Assembly (NCBI RefSeq): GCF_002095535.1
Contig: NZ_MLJI01000001.1
Span: 877,604 to 941,603 of the forward strand
DNA from: Pantoea cypripedii
Lineage (GTDB): Bacteria; Pseudomonadota; Gammaproteobacteria; Enterobacterales; Enterobacteriaceae
Length of the DNA: 64,000 nucleotides
Direction of reading: 5' to 3'
Below the pieces are notes generated by a model, which was given only the letters and a program-made list of their open reading frames with translations, searched no databases and was not told the origin of the DNA. This document shows positions 49,902-58,515 of the stretch, one piece after another (position 1 is the stretch's first letter; each line of letters begins with the position of its first letter). The position numbers and the translations under genes were made by a program.

Positions 49902-50632
49902 TGAGCCTGATCCAGGTCATCAACCCCAACACCAGCCTGGCGATGACGGAAACCATCGGCCAGGCGGCGCGTGCCGTTGCTGCACCGGGTACGGAAATTA
50001 TCGCGGTATGTCCGAGCCAGGGCGTACCTTCGATTGAAGGGCATTTTGATGAAGCCATTGCGGCGATTGGCGTACTGGAACAGGTGAAGCTGGGCAAAGC
50101 GCAGGGGGTGAGTGGGCATGTGATTGCCTGTTTTGGCGATCCCGGCTTATTAGCTGCCCGCGAGCTGGCAAGCGGCCCGGTGGTCGGCATTGCCGAAGCG
50201 GCGATGCACACCGCCACGTTACTGGCGACGCGTTTTTCCATCGTCACCACGCTGCCACGTACGCTGATTATCGCGCGCCATTTATTGCAGCAATATGGTT
50301 TTACCCATCACTGTGCCGGGGTGCACGCCATCGATTTGCCGGTGCTGGCGTTAGAAGATGGCAGCGGAATTGCACAGGAAAAAGTACGTCAGCGTTGTAT
50401 CCAGGCGAAGCGGGAAGATGGCAGCGGGGCGATTGTGCTGGGTTGTGGCGGTATGGCAACACTGGCACAGGATCTGACCCTGGAACTCGGTCTGCCGGTG
50501 ATCGACGGCGTCGGTGCGGCGGTCAAAATGGTGGAATCGCTGGTGGCGCTGGGCTTTGGCACCAGCAAACATGGCGATCTCGATTACCCGCTAGAAAAAC
50601 CGCTCACAGGTGCTTTTCAGCACCTAAACTAA
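49901..50632 (+). CDS. hpxA: allantoin racemase (Asp/Glu/hydantoin racemase family)
   Basis: Interconverts R- and S-allantoin so both can be used. 243 residues; two-thiol racemase cysteines at C77 (IACFGDPG) and C182 (LGCGGMATL), both in conserved positions for hydantoin/allantoin racemases; N-terminal INPNTSLAMT phosphate-like loop. It follows hpxS with a TAATG junction and AAAGGAG ribosome site, and precedes allantoinase. Confidence 0.88.
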   Translation: MSLIQVINPNTSLAMTETIGQAARAVAAPGTEIIAVCPSQGVPSIEGHFDEAIAAIGVLEQVKLGKAQGVSGHVIACFGDPGLLAARELASGPVVGIAEAAMHTATLLATRFSIVTTLPRTLIIARHLLQQYGFTHHCAGVHAIDLPVLALEDGSGIAQEKVRQRCIQAKREDGSGAIVLGCGGMATLAQDLTLELGLPVIDGVGAAVKMVESLVALGFGTSKHGDLDYPLEKPLTGAFQHLN

Positions 50633-50666
50633 GCACTGGTTGAGGTTTACCACAGGAATTTACAGA

Positions 50667-51629
50667 ATGAGTGATGTATCTGAAAAGAAAGAGTACAGCT
50701 TCAACAAAAACTATCCACGCGACCTGATCGGCTATGCCAGTCAGCCACCCCATGCCCGCTGGCCGGATAAAGCGCGCGTCGCGGTGCAGTTTGTCCTCAA
50801 TTATGAAGAGGGGGCAGAGAATAACGTGCTGCACGGCGATGCCGGTTCCGAGCAGTTTCTTTCCGACATCATCGGTGCAGCCAGCTACACCGATCGCCAT
50901 ATGTCGATGGACTCGTTATACGAGTACGGTTCACGCGCCGGGTTCTGGCGCATCCACAACGAATTTCAAAAGCGCGGTTTGCCGCTGACCATTTTTGGTG
51001 TGGCGATGGCGCTGGCTCGTCACCCGGAAATTGTCGCAGCAATCAAAGCCGCTGACTATGACGTGGTCAGCCACGGCTGGCGCTGGATCCACTATCAGGG
51101 CATGGATGCGAAAACCGAGCGCCAGCATATGCAGCAGGCGGTGGATGTGCTGAAAGATTTGTTCGGTAAAGCGCCGACCGGCTGGTACACCGGGCGCGAC
51201 AGCCCCAACACCCGCCGTCTGGTGGTGGAGCAGGGCGGCTTCAGCTACGACAGCGATTATTACGGTGATGACTTACCGTTCTGGACCCAGGTCACCTGTC
51301 AGGATGGTACGGTCAAGCCGCATCTGATCATTCCGTATACGCTGGAATGTAACGATATGCGCTTTGCCTCGCCGCAGGGGTTCAACACCGCCGAGCAGTT
51401 CTATACCTATCTGCGTGACACCTTTGATGTGTTGTATGAAGAGGGGGAAACTGCGCCGAAGATGATGTCGATTGGCATGCATTGTCGTCTGCTGGGGCGT
51501 CCGGGCAAATTCCGTGGCCTGCAACGCTTCCTCGACCATATCCAGCAGCATGATCGGGTCTGGGTATGCACCCGCCAGCAGATCGCCGATCACTGGATGG
51601 AAACACATCCGGCCCCGACAGCCGGATAA
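50667..51629 (+). CDS. hpxB: allantoinase, PuuE (polysaccharide-deacetylase fold) type
   Basis: Hydrolyses the allantoin ring to allantoate. 320 residues of the NodB/carbohydrate esterase 4 fold rather than the cyclic amidohydrolase fold of E. coli AllB; family members are reported to be metal-independent. Motifs: NYEEGAENNVLHGD, LYEYGSRAGFWRI, VVSHGWRWIHYQ, GWYTGRDSPNTRRL, SIGMHCRLLGRPG. The ATG at 50667 follows CACAGGAA. Last gene of the hpxSAB unit; it converges with hpxZ. Confidence 0.9.
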   Translation: MSDVSEKKEYSFNKNYPRDLIGYASQPPHARWPDKARVAVQFVLNYEEGAENNVLHGDAGSEQFLSDIIGAASYTDRHMSMDSLYEYGSRAGFWRIHNEFQKRGLPLTIFGVAMALARHPEIVAAIKAADYDVVSHGWRWIHYQGMDAKTERQHMQQAVDVLKDLFGKAPTGWYTGRDSPNTRRLVVEQGGFSYDSDYYGDDLPFWTQVTCQDGTVKPHLIIPYTLECNDMRFASPQGFNTAEQFYTYLRDTFDVLYEEGETAPKMMSIGMHCRLLGRPGKFRGLQRFLDHIQQHDRVWVCTRQQIADHWMETHPAPTAG

Positions 51630-51635
51630 GAGCAC

Positions 51636-51667
51636 CCGCCGCGGCACGATAAATTGCGCCGCGGCGG
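51636..51667. terminator. GC-rich hairpin between convergent hpxB and hpxZ
   Basis: Perfect 10-bp stem CCGCCGCGGC / GCCGCGGCGG around a 12-nt AT-rich loop, centred in the 48-nt gap between two stop codons. No U tract, so a transcript-end stabiliser or Rho-aided terminator rather than a classic one. Confidence 0.45.
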
Positions 51668-51677
51668 CAATAAATCG

Positions 51678-52061
51678 CTAGTTCATCAAACTCACCTGCG
51701 CGGCAACAATGCGCCAGCCGCATGGCAGCCGTACCCAGGTTTGCTGCTGACGGCCAATCCTCTCCGTTCCCTCACGGGTAAACTCGGTGCTGCACACCGC
51801 AAAGTCATCGCCATAGGTGGTGATCACCGTGTGGCGTAACGTACGATCCAGTCCGGCCGAGGGGCGTGCGGCACGAAACGCGCGGATCTCTTCGATGCCA
51901 TACAGATTCTCACCGGCACCGAGACGTACCGTGCGGCTGTCATGCCAGAACAGCTCATCCAGCACCTCCACGTCATTGCTGATCAGCGCCTGCTCGTAGC
52001 GATAAAACGCCGCTGTCACTTCGGCGACAATCGCCGGGCGATCAATATGTTCAGGTGTCAT
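51678..52061 (-). CDS. hpxZ: HpxZ, DUF3225 / nuclear-transport-factor-2-like protein
   Basis: 127 residues of an NTF2-like fold: FYRYEQALISNDVEVLDELFWHDSRTVRLGAGENLYGIEEIRAFRAAR (landmark residues 19-66) is the DUF3225 signature. Family members accompany amidase genes in oxalurate and triazine catabolism. Exact reaction unknown to me; likely an accessory or small hydrolase in oxalurate breakdown. Last gene of hpxWXYZ, 2 nt after hpxY. Confidence 0.82.
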   Translation of the reverse strand: MTPEHIDRPAIVAEVTAAFYRYEQALISNDVEVLDELFWHDSRTVRLGAGENLYGIEEIRAFRAARPSAGLDRTLRHTVITTYGDDFAVCSTEFTREGTERIGRQQQTWVRLPCGWRIVAAQVSLMN

Positions 52062-52063
52062 GC

Positions 52064-53461
52064 TTATGCGTCCATCAGGGTGGTTTGCGGCAGAGTAAGC
52101 CCTTGCTGTTGCAGCGCCCAGGCGGCGCGCAGTGCGAGGTGTTCTTTAAACGGTGCGGCGATCAGCTGCAATCCAATCGGCAGGCCGCTCGCCGTCGGCA
52201 GCGGTACGGTACACACCGGCAGGCCGAGGAAGGAGATCGGCTGAGTCAGCATCCCCATACTGGCGCGCGTCGGCAGATGCTGGCCGTTGATATGAATGGT
52301 TTCCTGGCCGATGGTGGTGGCGCTGCACGGCGTTGCCGGGGCGATCAACACATCGAACTGCTCAAACAGCGGCAGTATCTGTTGCTGGAAATGACGACGG
52401 AAGCGCTGTGCCTGCACATACCAGGCGGAGGGCAGCATCGCACCGGCCAGCAGGCGTTCGCGTGAGTTTGGTTCGAAACGTTCCGGCATCTCGCGCAGTT
52501 TTGGCAGGTAGTGATTGCCTCCTTCCGCTGCGGTAAGGATAAAGGCGGCAGAGCGGGCAATCTCAGCATCTGGCATCGTGACTTCATCGCTGGCTGCCAG
52601 CGCTTTGGCCACCACGGACAGCGCGGCACGCGCATCATCATTGCACCAGGTGGAGAAGAAGCCGCCTAACACGCCACAACGTAACCCTGCCGATCCCTGC
52701 GTCAGCGTGTCGCTGGCCGTCATCACAGGTTGCGCGGCCTGAAAGGCATCGCTGGCGTCAGCGCCCTGCAAAATGTCGTACACCAGGCTGAGATCTTCCA
52801 CGGAACGCGCGAAGGGGCCGATATGGTCGAGGCTGGCGACGAACGGGTGGCTGCCGCTGCGGGATAAACGGCCAAAGGTAGGCTTCAGGCCGAAAATGCC
52901 GCACAGCGAAGCCGGGACGCGAATTGATCCGTTGGTATCGCTGCCGAGCGAGAAATGCACCAGCCCGGCCGCGACGGCGGCGGCCGATCCGCCGGAGGAA
53001 CCACCCGCCACCCGCGTCAGATCGCGCGGGTTATGGGTGGGGCCATAATGGGTGTTCTCGGTGGTGAAACCGTAGGCGTAAGCATCCATATTCAGCATCC
53101 CGGAGAGCAGCGCCCCTTGTTGCCGCAGCTTGCTCACCGCCCAGGCATCTTCGCGCGCTGCCGGACGTTCGCTGAACAGGCTGGCCCCGGCCAGGGTACT
53201 GTGACCGGCGACGTCAAACAGGTTCTTCACCGCATAGGGAATGCCCGCCAGCGCCGGTAAGGTTTCCCCGCGCTGGCGTTGTGCGTCCAGCTGATCCGCT
53301 TCTTTCAGCATGCGCTGACCGGTGACTTCGGTCCAGGCGTTGAGTGCCGGGTTATGCTGTTCAATCGCGCTTAACGTGTGTTCGGCGATGTCACGCGCAC
53401 TAATCTCACCGTTGCTCAGTGCCTGTTGCAGCGCGCTGATGGAGAGGGCAGAAAGTTTCAT
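52064..53461 (-). CDS. hpxY: HpxY, AtzE-family amidase
   Basis: 465-residue amidase-signature enzyme. The Ser-cisSer-Lys triad is readable: K79 (GIPYAVKNLFDV), S155 (VAGGSSGGSAA) and S179 (GSDTNGSIRVPAS), with the 24-residue Ser-Ser spacing typical of the family. AtzE relatives hydrolyse carboxybiuret-type ureides and need a small AtzG partner, matching hpxX just upstream. Probable substrate is oxalurate or a derivative (inference). Overlaps hpxX by 4 nt (ATGA). Confidence 0.85.
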   Translation of the reverse strand: MKLSALSISALQQALSNGEISARDIAEHTLSAIEQHNPALNAWTEVTGQRMLKEADQLDAQRQRGETLPALAGIPYAVKNLFDVAGHSTLAGASLFSERPAAREDAWAVSKLRQQGALLSGMLNMDAYAYGFTTENTHYGPTHNPRDLTRVAGGSSGGSAAAVAAGLVHFSLGSDTNGSIRVPASLCGIFGLKPTFGRLSRSGSHPFVASLDHIGPFARSVEDLSLVYDILQGADASDAFQAAQPVMTASDTLTQGSAGLRCGVLGGFFSTWCNDDARAALSVVAKALAASDEVTMPDAEIARSAAFILTAAEGGNHYLPKLREMPERFEPNSRERLLAGAMLPSAWYVQAQRFRRHFQQQILPLFEQFDVLIAPATPCSATTIGQETIHINGQHLPTRASMGMLTQPISFLGLPVCTVPLPTASGLPIGLQLIAAPFKEHLALRAAWALQQQGLTLPQTTLMDA

Positions 53462-53643
53462 AGCTTATACACTCCCGCCACTTCCAGACGATCGTCGAGC
53501 GGATAAGCCATCAGCGGTTCAGCCATCGCGGCAATGCGATTAAATTGGGTCAAAAGTTCGGCGCGGCGCGCCTCATCCAGCTCCAGCGCCAGAATCTGTT
53601 CCATCTGGGCGATATAGGCGGCCCAGTCCGGTTGTGCACTCAT
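53458..53643 (-). CDS. hpxX: HpxX, small AtzG-like amidase partner (DUF4089)
   Basis: 61 residues, mostly helical: MSAQPDWAAYIAQMEQILAL, LLTQFNRIAAMAEPLMAYPLDD. It has the size and pattern of AtzG-type subunits that cap the AtzE amidase like GatC with GatA. Its coupling by ATGA overlap to hpxY supports a 1:1 complex. Confidence 0.82.
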   Translation of the reverse strand: MSAQPDWAAYIAQMEQILALELDEARRAELLTQFNRIAAMAEPLMAYPLDDRLEVAGVYKL

Positions 53644-53654
53644 CAGTTTTCTCC

Positions 53655-55241
53655 TTAGAAACCAGCGGCGCTGCCGTTGCTGCGCGGATCAAACGCGCCT
53701 TCCAGCATGCCGTTATTATGGCGAACGATGGCACCCGCATGGCCGACCACCTCGCTAAAATCAGGTAACAGCTCCACTTCATGGCCCAGTGCACGGAGCT
53801 GCTGCACCGTTTCCGGTGCCACGCGCGCTTCCAGCTTGAGGGAGTCAGAGGATTGGCCCCAGGTGCGGCCGAGCAGCCAGCGCGGCGAGCTTACCGCCTG
53901 TTGCAGTGGCAATCCCTGGATGACATGGCGGGTAAAAATCGCCGCCTGGGTCTGTGGCTGGCCGTCGCCGCCCATCGATCCATACACCATGGTGCGGCCA
54001 TCTTTCAGGCGTGCCGCCGCCGGGTTAAGGGTGTGGAACGGTTGTTTGCCGGGAGCCAGTGCCAGTAGGTGGCCGGGCTGCAAACTGAAGGCCGCGCCAC
54101 GGTTCTGCCAGGTGATACCGGTGCCCGGCAGCACCACGCCGCTGCCGAATTCGTGATAAATGCTCTGGATAAAGGAAACCGCCAGCCCGCTGCTGTCCAT
54201 CACCCCCATCCACACGGTATCTCCCGGACCTTTGCCGGTGCCCCATGGAGCGGCACTGGCATCATCAATCTGCGCGGCCAGGCCAGCGAGATGATCGGCA
54301 TCCAGCAGGCTTTGTACATCAATGTCGATATGGCGCGGATCGGTAATATGTTGATCGCGCAGGGCAAAGGCTTTCTTGGTGGCTTCAACGATGCGGTGCA
54401 CGGTCTGCGTTTCATCGGCATCCGCCATATTGAGCTGGTCGGTAATGCCCAGAATCGCCAGCGACACCAGCCCCTGGGTGGGTGGCGTCATGTTCCAGAT
54501 ATCGCCTTCGCTGTGTGCCAGATGCAATGGCGTACAGCGGCGGGCCTGCTGGCGTTGCAGATCTTCGAGGGTGACCGGCATGCCGAGTGCCGACATTTCC
54601 CGTGCCAGATGATGCGCCAGTTCACCGCGATAAAAACTGTCTAATCCCTGCTCGCACAGCAGGCTGAGGGTATTGGCCAGCGCCGGTTGGGTGAAACGGC
54701 TGCCTGCCGCAGGCACTTCGCCATCGGGCAAAAAGGTGGCAGCAAACCCCGGCTGATCCTGCAATTCATGGCGTTTAGCGGCGGTGGCGGCAGCCTGCGA
54801 GTCAGTGACGGGAATGCCATCAGCGGCATAGCGGATAGCGTCACGCAGCAGGCGTGGCAGCGGCAGCGGTGTCGCTCCCAGCTCGGCGGAGTAGTTCAGG
54901 GCCTCCTGCCAGCCGCTGACGGTGCCTGCCACGGTCAGTGCCGCTTTCGGTCCGCGATGTGGAATTTTTGTTGCGCCGTGATAAAAATCGAAGTGCGCCA
55001 GAGAACCGGCGGCACCGCTGGCATCGATAGCGATGGGATCGCCGCCCGGCGGCACAATCAGCCAGAAGCCGTCACCGCCCAGCCCGTTCATATGCGGGTA
55101 GACCACGGCGATAGTGGCGGCAGCCGCGACCATGGCTTCAATGGCGTTGCCACCTTCGCGCAGCACCGCTAAGGCGCTTTCGCTGGCGAGATGGTGCGGG
55201 GTCACGGCCATGCCTAATGGCGCCATATTGCTCTGTATCAT
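53655..55241 (-). CDS. hpxW: HpxW, oxamate amidohydrolase proenzyme (gamma-glutamyltransferase-like)
   Basis: 528-residue Ntn-hydrolase precursor. The likely self-cleavage and nucleophile Thr is T342 in GPGDTVWMGVMD, so it would split into about 37 and 20 kDa chains. Other GGT landmarks: ASESALAVLREGGNAIEA, GGDGFWLI, MTPPTQGLVSLAILG, YGSMGGDGQPQTQ. No signal peptide, unlike periplasmic GGT, so cytosolic. The Klebsiella homologue releases ammonia from oxamate to give oxalate. First gene of hpxWXYZ; divergent from hpxU. Confidence 0.86.
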   Translation of the reverse strand: MIQSNMAPLGMAVTPHHLASESALAVLREGGNAIEAMVAAAATIAVVYPHMNGLGGDGFWLIVPPGGDPIAIDASGAAGSLAHFDFYHGATKIPHRGPKAALTVAGTVSGWQEALNYSAELGATPLPLPRLLRDAIRYAADGIPVTDSQAAATAAKRHELQDQPGFAATFLPDGEVPAAGSRFTQPALANTLSLLCEQGLDSFYRGELAHHLAREMSALGMPVTLEDLQRQQARRCTPLHLAHSEGDIWNMTPPTQGLVSLAILGITDQLNMADADETQTVHRIVEATKKAFALRDQHITDPRHIDIDVQSLLDADHLAGLAAQIDDASAAPWGTGKGPGDTVWMGVMDSSGLAVSFIQSIYHEFGSGVVLPGTGITWQNRGAAFSLQPGHLLALAPGKQPFHTLNPAAARLKDGRTMVYGSMGGDGQPQTQAAIFTRHVIQGLPLQQAVSSPRWLLGRTWGQSSDSLKLEARVAPETVQQLRALGHEVELLPDFSEVVGHAGAIVRHNNGMLEGAFDPRSNGSAAGF

Positions 55242-55276
55242 AGTGAACTCATTTTTCGGGTACGTGGGGAAGTTAT

Positions 55277-55292
55277 AGCAAGAGCTGTTCCA
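55277..55292 (-). promoter_or_regulatory. putative sigma-54 promoter of hpxWXYZ
   Basis: On the minus strand TGGAAC-N5-TTGCT: one mismatch to TGGCAC-N5-TTGCW, with GG and GC correctly spaced. Predicted start near 55266, 25 nt before the hpxW ATG. Confidence 0.62.
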
Positions 55293-55360
55293 GTTTTGGC
55301 AGGAAAACCATTGTGGATCGATTTATGCTAGCTTGTGATGAAACGAAAGTTACAGGACGA

Positions 55361-56203
55361 ATGATGAAACAGTTAGATGAACGCCTCCGTAGCCACTATC
55401 CGCAACTGTCGCCGCAGGAGCAGCGCATTGCCGATTTTGTCTTTGACCATTTTGACGACCTGATCAGCTACAACAGCGCGGAACTGGCGCGGCTGAGTGG
55501 TGTGTCAAAAGCGACGGTGAGCCGCCTGTTCAAGCGCCTTGGCTACGAAAAATACAAAGATATGCGTGATGAGCTGCGTACCCTGCGCCAGAGCGGTATG
55601 CCCCTGACGGACAACCGCGATGCGGTGCAGGGCAACACGCTGCTGTCGCGTCATTACAAGCAGGAGATGGCGAACCTGACGCAGTGGGTCAACAGCATTG
55701 ATCCGCAGCAGTTTGGCGAGGTGATTCAGGCGCTGGCACAGGCGAAACGGCTGTTTATCGTCGGCATGCGTAATGCCTATCCGGTAGCGCTGCATCTGCG
55801 CCAGCAGCTGATGCAGGCGCGTCCTCAGGTCCATGTGCTGCCGCAACCCGGCCAGACGCTGGGTGAGGAGCTGGTGGATATCACCCCGGAAGATGTGGTG
55901 GTGGTGATGGCGTTTCGCCGTCGGCCCCGCATCCTCCGCCCGCTGATGCAGCAGCTGCAACAAAGTAATATCCCGGTGCTGGCGCTGTGTGAACCGCAGG
56001 CGCAGGGGGTGATCACCCTGGCGCGCTGGCAGCTGTGTGCACCGCTCGACAGCGTCTCCGCCTTCGACAGCTACGCCTCCGCCATGAGCCTGGTGAACCT
56101 GCTGGCTAACGCCCTGTTGCATGAAATGTTGTCGCAAGGTCGTCAGCGTATTCATCAAATCGCCGACCTTTACCAGCATCTGGATGAGCTGGAACACCGT
56201 TAA
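55361..56203 (+). CDS. hpxU: RpiR-family transcriptional regulator HpxU
   Basis: 280 residues: N-terminal HTH_6 domain (PQLSPQEQRIADFVFDHF; NSAELARLSGVSKATVSRLFKRLG) and C-terminal SIS domain (AKRLFIVGMRNAYPVALHLRQQLM; DVVVVMAFRRRP). In Klebsiella the RpiR protein HpxU represses the adjacent allantoate and oxamate operons. It sits between hpxW (divergent) and hpxF, the same local order. Two adjacent ATGs after AGGACGA; an upstream ATG at 55313 has no ribosome site. Confidence 0.83.
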   Translation: MMKQLDERLRSHYPQLSPQEQRIADFVFDHFDDLISYNSAELARLSGVSKATVSRLFKRLGYEKYKDMRDELRTLRQSGMPLTDNRDAVQGNTLLSRHYKQEMANLTQWVNSIDPQQFGEVIQALAQAKRLFIVGMRNAYPVALHLRQQLMQARPQVHVLPQPGQTLGEELVDITPEDVVVVMAFRRRPRILRPLMQQLQQSNIPVLALCEPQAQGVITLARWQLCAPLDSVSAFDSYASAMSLVNLLANALLHEMLSQGRQRIHQIADLYQHLDELEHR

Positions 56204-56250
56204 AGGGCACCGTTTTGGTGCTTTGCACCTTTTTTGATCGCTTTAACGTC

Positions 56251-56272
56251 CCGGCGCTGCGCCGGTTTTTTT
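56251..56272 (+). terminator. Rho-independent terminator of hpxU
   Basis: Six-bp stem CCGGCG / CGCCGG with CTG loop, then seven U; 47 nt after the hpxU stop. It isolates hpxU from the hpxF operon. Confidence 0.85.
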
Positions 56273-56327
56273 CACCCTGATAAAGCTGCAACCCTGATTT
56301 TTCGTGGAAGTGTTCTTTTTGTTTCGG

Positions 56328-56344
56328 TTGGCACATTAGTTGCA
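56328..56344 (+). promoter_or_regulatory. sigma-54 promoter of the hpxF operon
   Basis: TTGGCAC-N5-TTGCA fits the RpoN -24/-12 consensus at every conserved position (GG at 56330-56331, GC at 56342-56343). Predicted start near 56355, about 40 nt before the hpxF ATG. It implies an enhancer-binding activator, most simply NtrC under nitrogen limitation. Confidence 0.82.
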
Positions 56345-56395
56345 GAACGATTCATCAAGAATCTTTTGTTTCACGTAAACTCACCGGGGTGCATA

Positions 56396-57181
56396 ATGAA
56401 AAAAGTTTTAATGGCAGTGGCAGGCGCTGCGTTAATGATGGCGCAGGTCGGTAGCGCGATGGCCGATCAGCTGCAGGACATCCAGAAACGCGGTGTTATC
56501 CGCATTGCCGTACCGCAGGACTTCCCGCCGTTTGGTTCAGTCGGCACCGATTTACAGCCGCAGGGCTATGACATCGACATGGCGAAGTACCTCGCCAAAG
56601 AGATGAAACTGAAGTTGCAGCTGGTGCCTGTCTCCAGTGCTAACCGCGTGCCGTATCTGCAAACCGATAAGGTCGATCTGGTGATCTCCAGCATGGGGAA
56701 AAATGCCGAACGTGAAAAAGTGATCGACTTTAGCCGTGCTTACGCGCCGTTCTTCCTGGGCGTGTTTGGTCCGAAAGGCGAAGAAATCAAAGATGCAGCG
56801 GCACTGAGCGGAAAATCCATCGGCGTTACCCGTGGTGCGGTCGAAGATATGGTTCTGAGCGATGTGGCACCGAAAGACGCCGATGTGAAACGTTACGAGG
56901 ATAACAACACCACGCTGTCTGCTTATCTTTCTGGTCAGGTGCAGTACATCGCCACCGGCAACCTGGTCGTGGCCGCGATCGCACGCCAGAACCCGGCCAA
57001 AGCCCCGGTTGCGCAGTTTATGCTGAAAGACTCCCCGTGCTTTATCGGCCTGAAGAAGGACGAGCCTGCGCTGAAAGATAAAGTGAACACCTTGATCGAG
57101 CAGGGCATTAAAGATGGCACCCTGAACAAGTTGTCCGAAGAGTGGCTGAAAGCGCCACTGCCGGCCAACCTCGGCGCATAA
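56396..57181 (+). CDS. hpxF: amino-acid/ureide ABC transporter substrate-binding protein HpxF
   Basis: 261 residues, family 3 periplasmic binding protein. Signal peptide MKKVLMAVAGAALMMAQVGS, cleaved near AMA/DQ. Core: GVIRIAVPQDFPPFGSVG, GYDIDMAKYLAKEM, VDLVISSMGKNAEREKVIDFS, GKSIGVTRGAVEDM. The glycine/Asp/Arg contacts used for alpha-amino acids are only partly kept, so the ligand may be allantoate or a related ureide (inference from context). First gene of an eight-gene operon. Confidence 0.82.
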   Translation: MKKVLMAVAGAALMMAQVGSAMADQLQDIQKRGVIRIAVPQDFPPFGSVGTDLQPQGYDIDMAKYLAKEMKLKLQLVPVSSANRVPYLQTDKVDLVISSMGKNAEREKVIDFSRAYAPFFLGVFGPKGEEIKDAAALSGKSIGVTRGAVEDMVLSDVAPKDADVKRYEDNNTTLSAYLSGQVQYIATGNLVVAAIARQNPAKAPVAQFMLKDSPCFIGLKKDEPALKDKVNTLIEQGIKDGTLNKLSEEWLKAPLPANLGA

Positions 57182-57193
57182 GAAGGACGGCCA

Positions 57194-57862
57194 ATGATTG
57201 GGCAACTTAACTTTGCTGCGCTCTGGCCGCACTGGCCGGAGCTGCTGGCGGGGCTGTGGGTCACCATCCAGCTGACGGTGCTGGCGACTGTAGGCGGTGT
57301 TGCGCTGGGGATTCTCGGTGCGGCACTGCGCAGCGGCAAACCCAGCTGGCTGAGCCGTATCTGGGGCATTTATGTCGAGCTGATTCGTAACACCCCGTTT
57401 GTAGTGCAGCTGTTTTTTATCGTCTTTGGTTTGCCCAATCTTGGTCTGAAACTGACGGCGGGCGAAGCAGCGCTGCTGGCGATGCTGATTAACCTCGGTG
57501 CCTACAGCACTGAAATCATCCGCGCCGGTATCCAGGTGACGCCGAAAGGGCAATGGGAAGCTGGGCGTGTACTCGGCCTGACCCGCAGCCAGACATTTTT
57601 TCGCGTGGTGTTGCCGCCGTCGTTGCAACGCATTTACCCGGCGCTGGTCAGCCAGTGCATCATCGTGATGCTGGGGTCGTCCGTGGTGTCGCAGGTCTCC
57701 TATGAGGAACTGACCTTCGCCGCCAACCTGATTCAGTCGCGCACGTTTTTGAGTTTTGAAGTCTATCTGGTGACCACGTTGATTTACCTGGCGTTGTCGA
57801 TTGCCATGCGTCAGCTGCTGCTGGCAGTGGGACGTAAATGGTTTGGAGCGCTGCCATCATGA
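57194..57862 (+). CDS. hpxG: ABC transporter permease HpxG
   Basis: 222 residues of the HisMQ/GlnP type; about five transmembrane segments, N-terminal GLWVTIQLTVLATVGGVALGI, RNTPFVVQLFFIVFGLP and the EAA motif GQWEAGRVLGLTRSQTFFRVVLP (landmark about 117-139). Pairs with HpxH. Overlaps hpxH by ATGA. Confidence 0.85.
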   Translation: MIGQLNFAALWPHWPELLAGLWVTIQLTVLATVGGVALGILGAALRSGKPSWLSRIWGIYVELIRNTPFVVQLFFIVFGLPNLGLKLTAGEAALLAMLINLGAYSTEIIRAGIQVTPKGQWEAGRVLGLTRSQTFFRVVLPPSLQRIYPALVSQCIIVMLGSSVVSQVSYEELTFAANLIQSRTFLSFEVYLVTTLIYLALSIAMRQLLLAVGRKWFGALPS

Positions 57863-58515
57863 CGACCTTTACCGACTGGGACATCCTGCGCAACCTGCTG
57901 CTGGCGGCGCGCTGGACGATTTTGCTGTCGCTGGTGGCCTTCTTTGGTGGCACGCTGGTGACCCTGCCGCTGCTGTTTTTACGCCTGCTGCGTAAGCCGT
58001 GGCTGATGCGGGTTATCCGCGGTTACACCGAATTGTTTCAGGGCACGCCGTTACTGATGCAGCTGTTTCTGGCGTTCTTCGGCGTCGCGCTGTTTGGTAT
58101 TGATGTCGCCCCCTGGACCGCCGCCTCGCTGGCGCTGACGTTCTACACCAGTGCTTTTCTGGTGGATATCTGGCACGGCAGTATCCGTGCGTTGCCAAAA
58201 GGTCAGTGGGAAGCGTCGCGCTGCCTCGGCCTGACGTTCGGCCAGACGCTGTACCGCGTGATTGCCCCGCAGGCGATCCGCATTGCCATCGCCCCGACTG
58301 TCGGTTTTGCCGTGCAGGTGATTAAAGGCACGGCGCTGGCGTCCATCATTGGTTTTGTCGAGCTGACCAAGGCAGGCACCATTCTGAACAACGTGACTTA
58401 TCAGCCGTTTAAGGTGTTTGGCCTGGTGGCGCTGGGTTACTTCCTGATGTGTTATCCGCTGTCTCGCTACAGCCAGTACCTGGAGAAAAAATTCAATGCC
58501 GCTCATCACCATTAA
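57859..58515 (+). CDS. hpxH: ABC transporter permease HpxH
   Basis: 218 residues, second HisMQ-type permease: LLAARWTILLSLVAFFGGTLVT, FQGTPLLMQLFLAFFGVALFG, EAA loop GQWEASRCLGLTFGQTLYRVIAP. Starts inside the hpxG stop (ATGA) and overlaps hpxI by 20 nt, so the importer genes are tightly coupled. Confidence 0.85.
   Translation: MTTFTDWDILRNLLLAARWTILLSLVAFFGGTLVTLPLLFLRLLRKPWLMRVIRGYTELFQGTPLLMQLFLAFFGVALFGIDVAPWTAASLALTFYTSAFLVDIWHGSIRALPKGQWEASRCLGLTFGQTLYRVIAPQAIRIAIAPTVGFAVQVIKGTALASIIGFVELTKAGTILNNVTYQPFKVFGLVALGYFLMCYPLSRYSQYLEKKFNAAHHH

Noticed and set aside
56552..57628. 358-codon frame antisense to hpxF and hpxG
   Set aside because: Overlaps two well-supported genes; composition (Arg/Gln/His-rich) is that of reverse-complement coding sequence.
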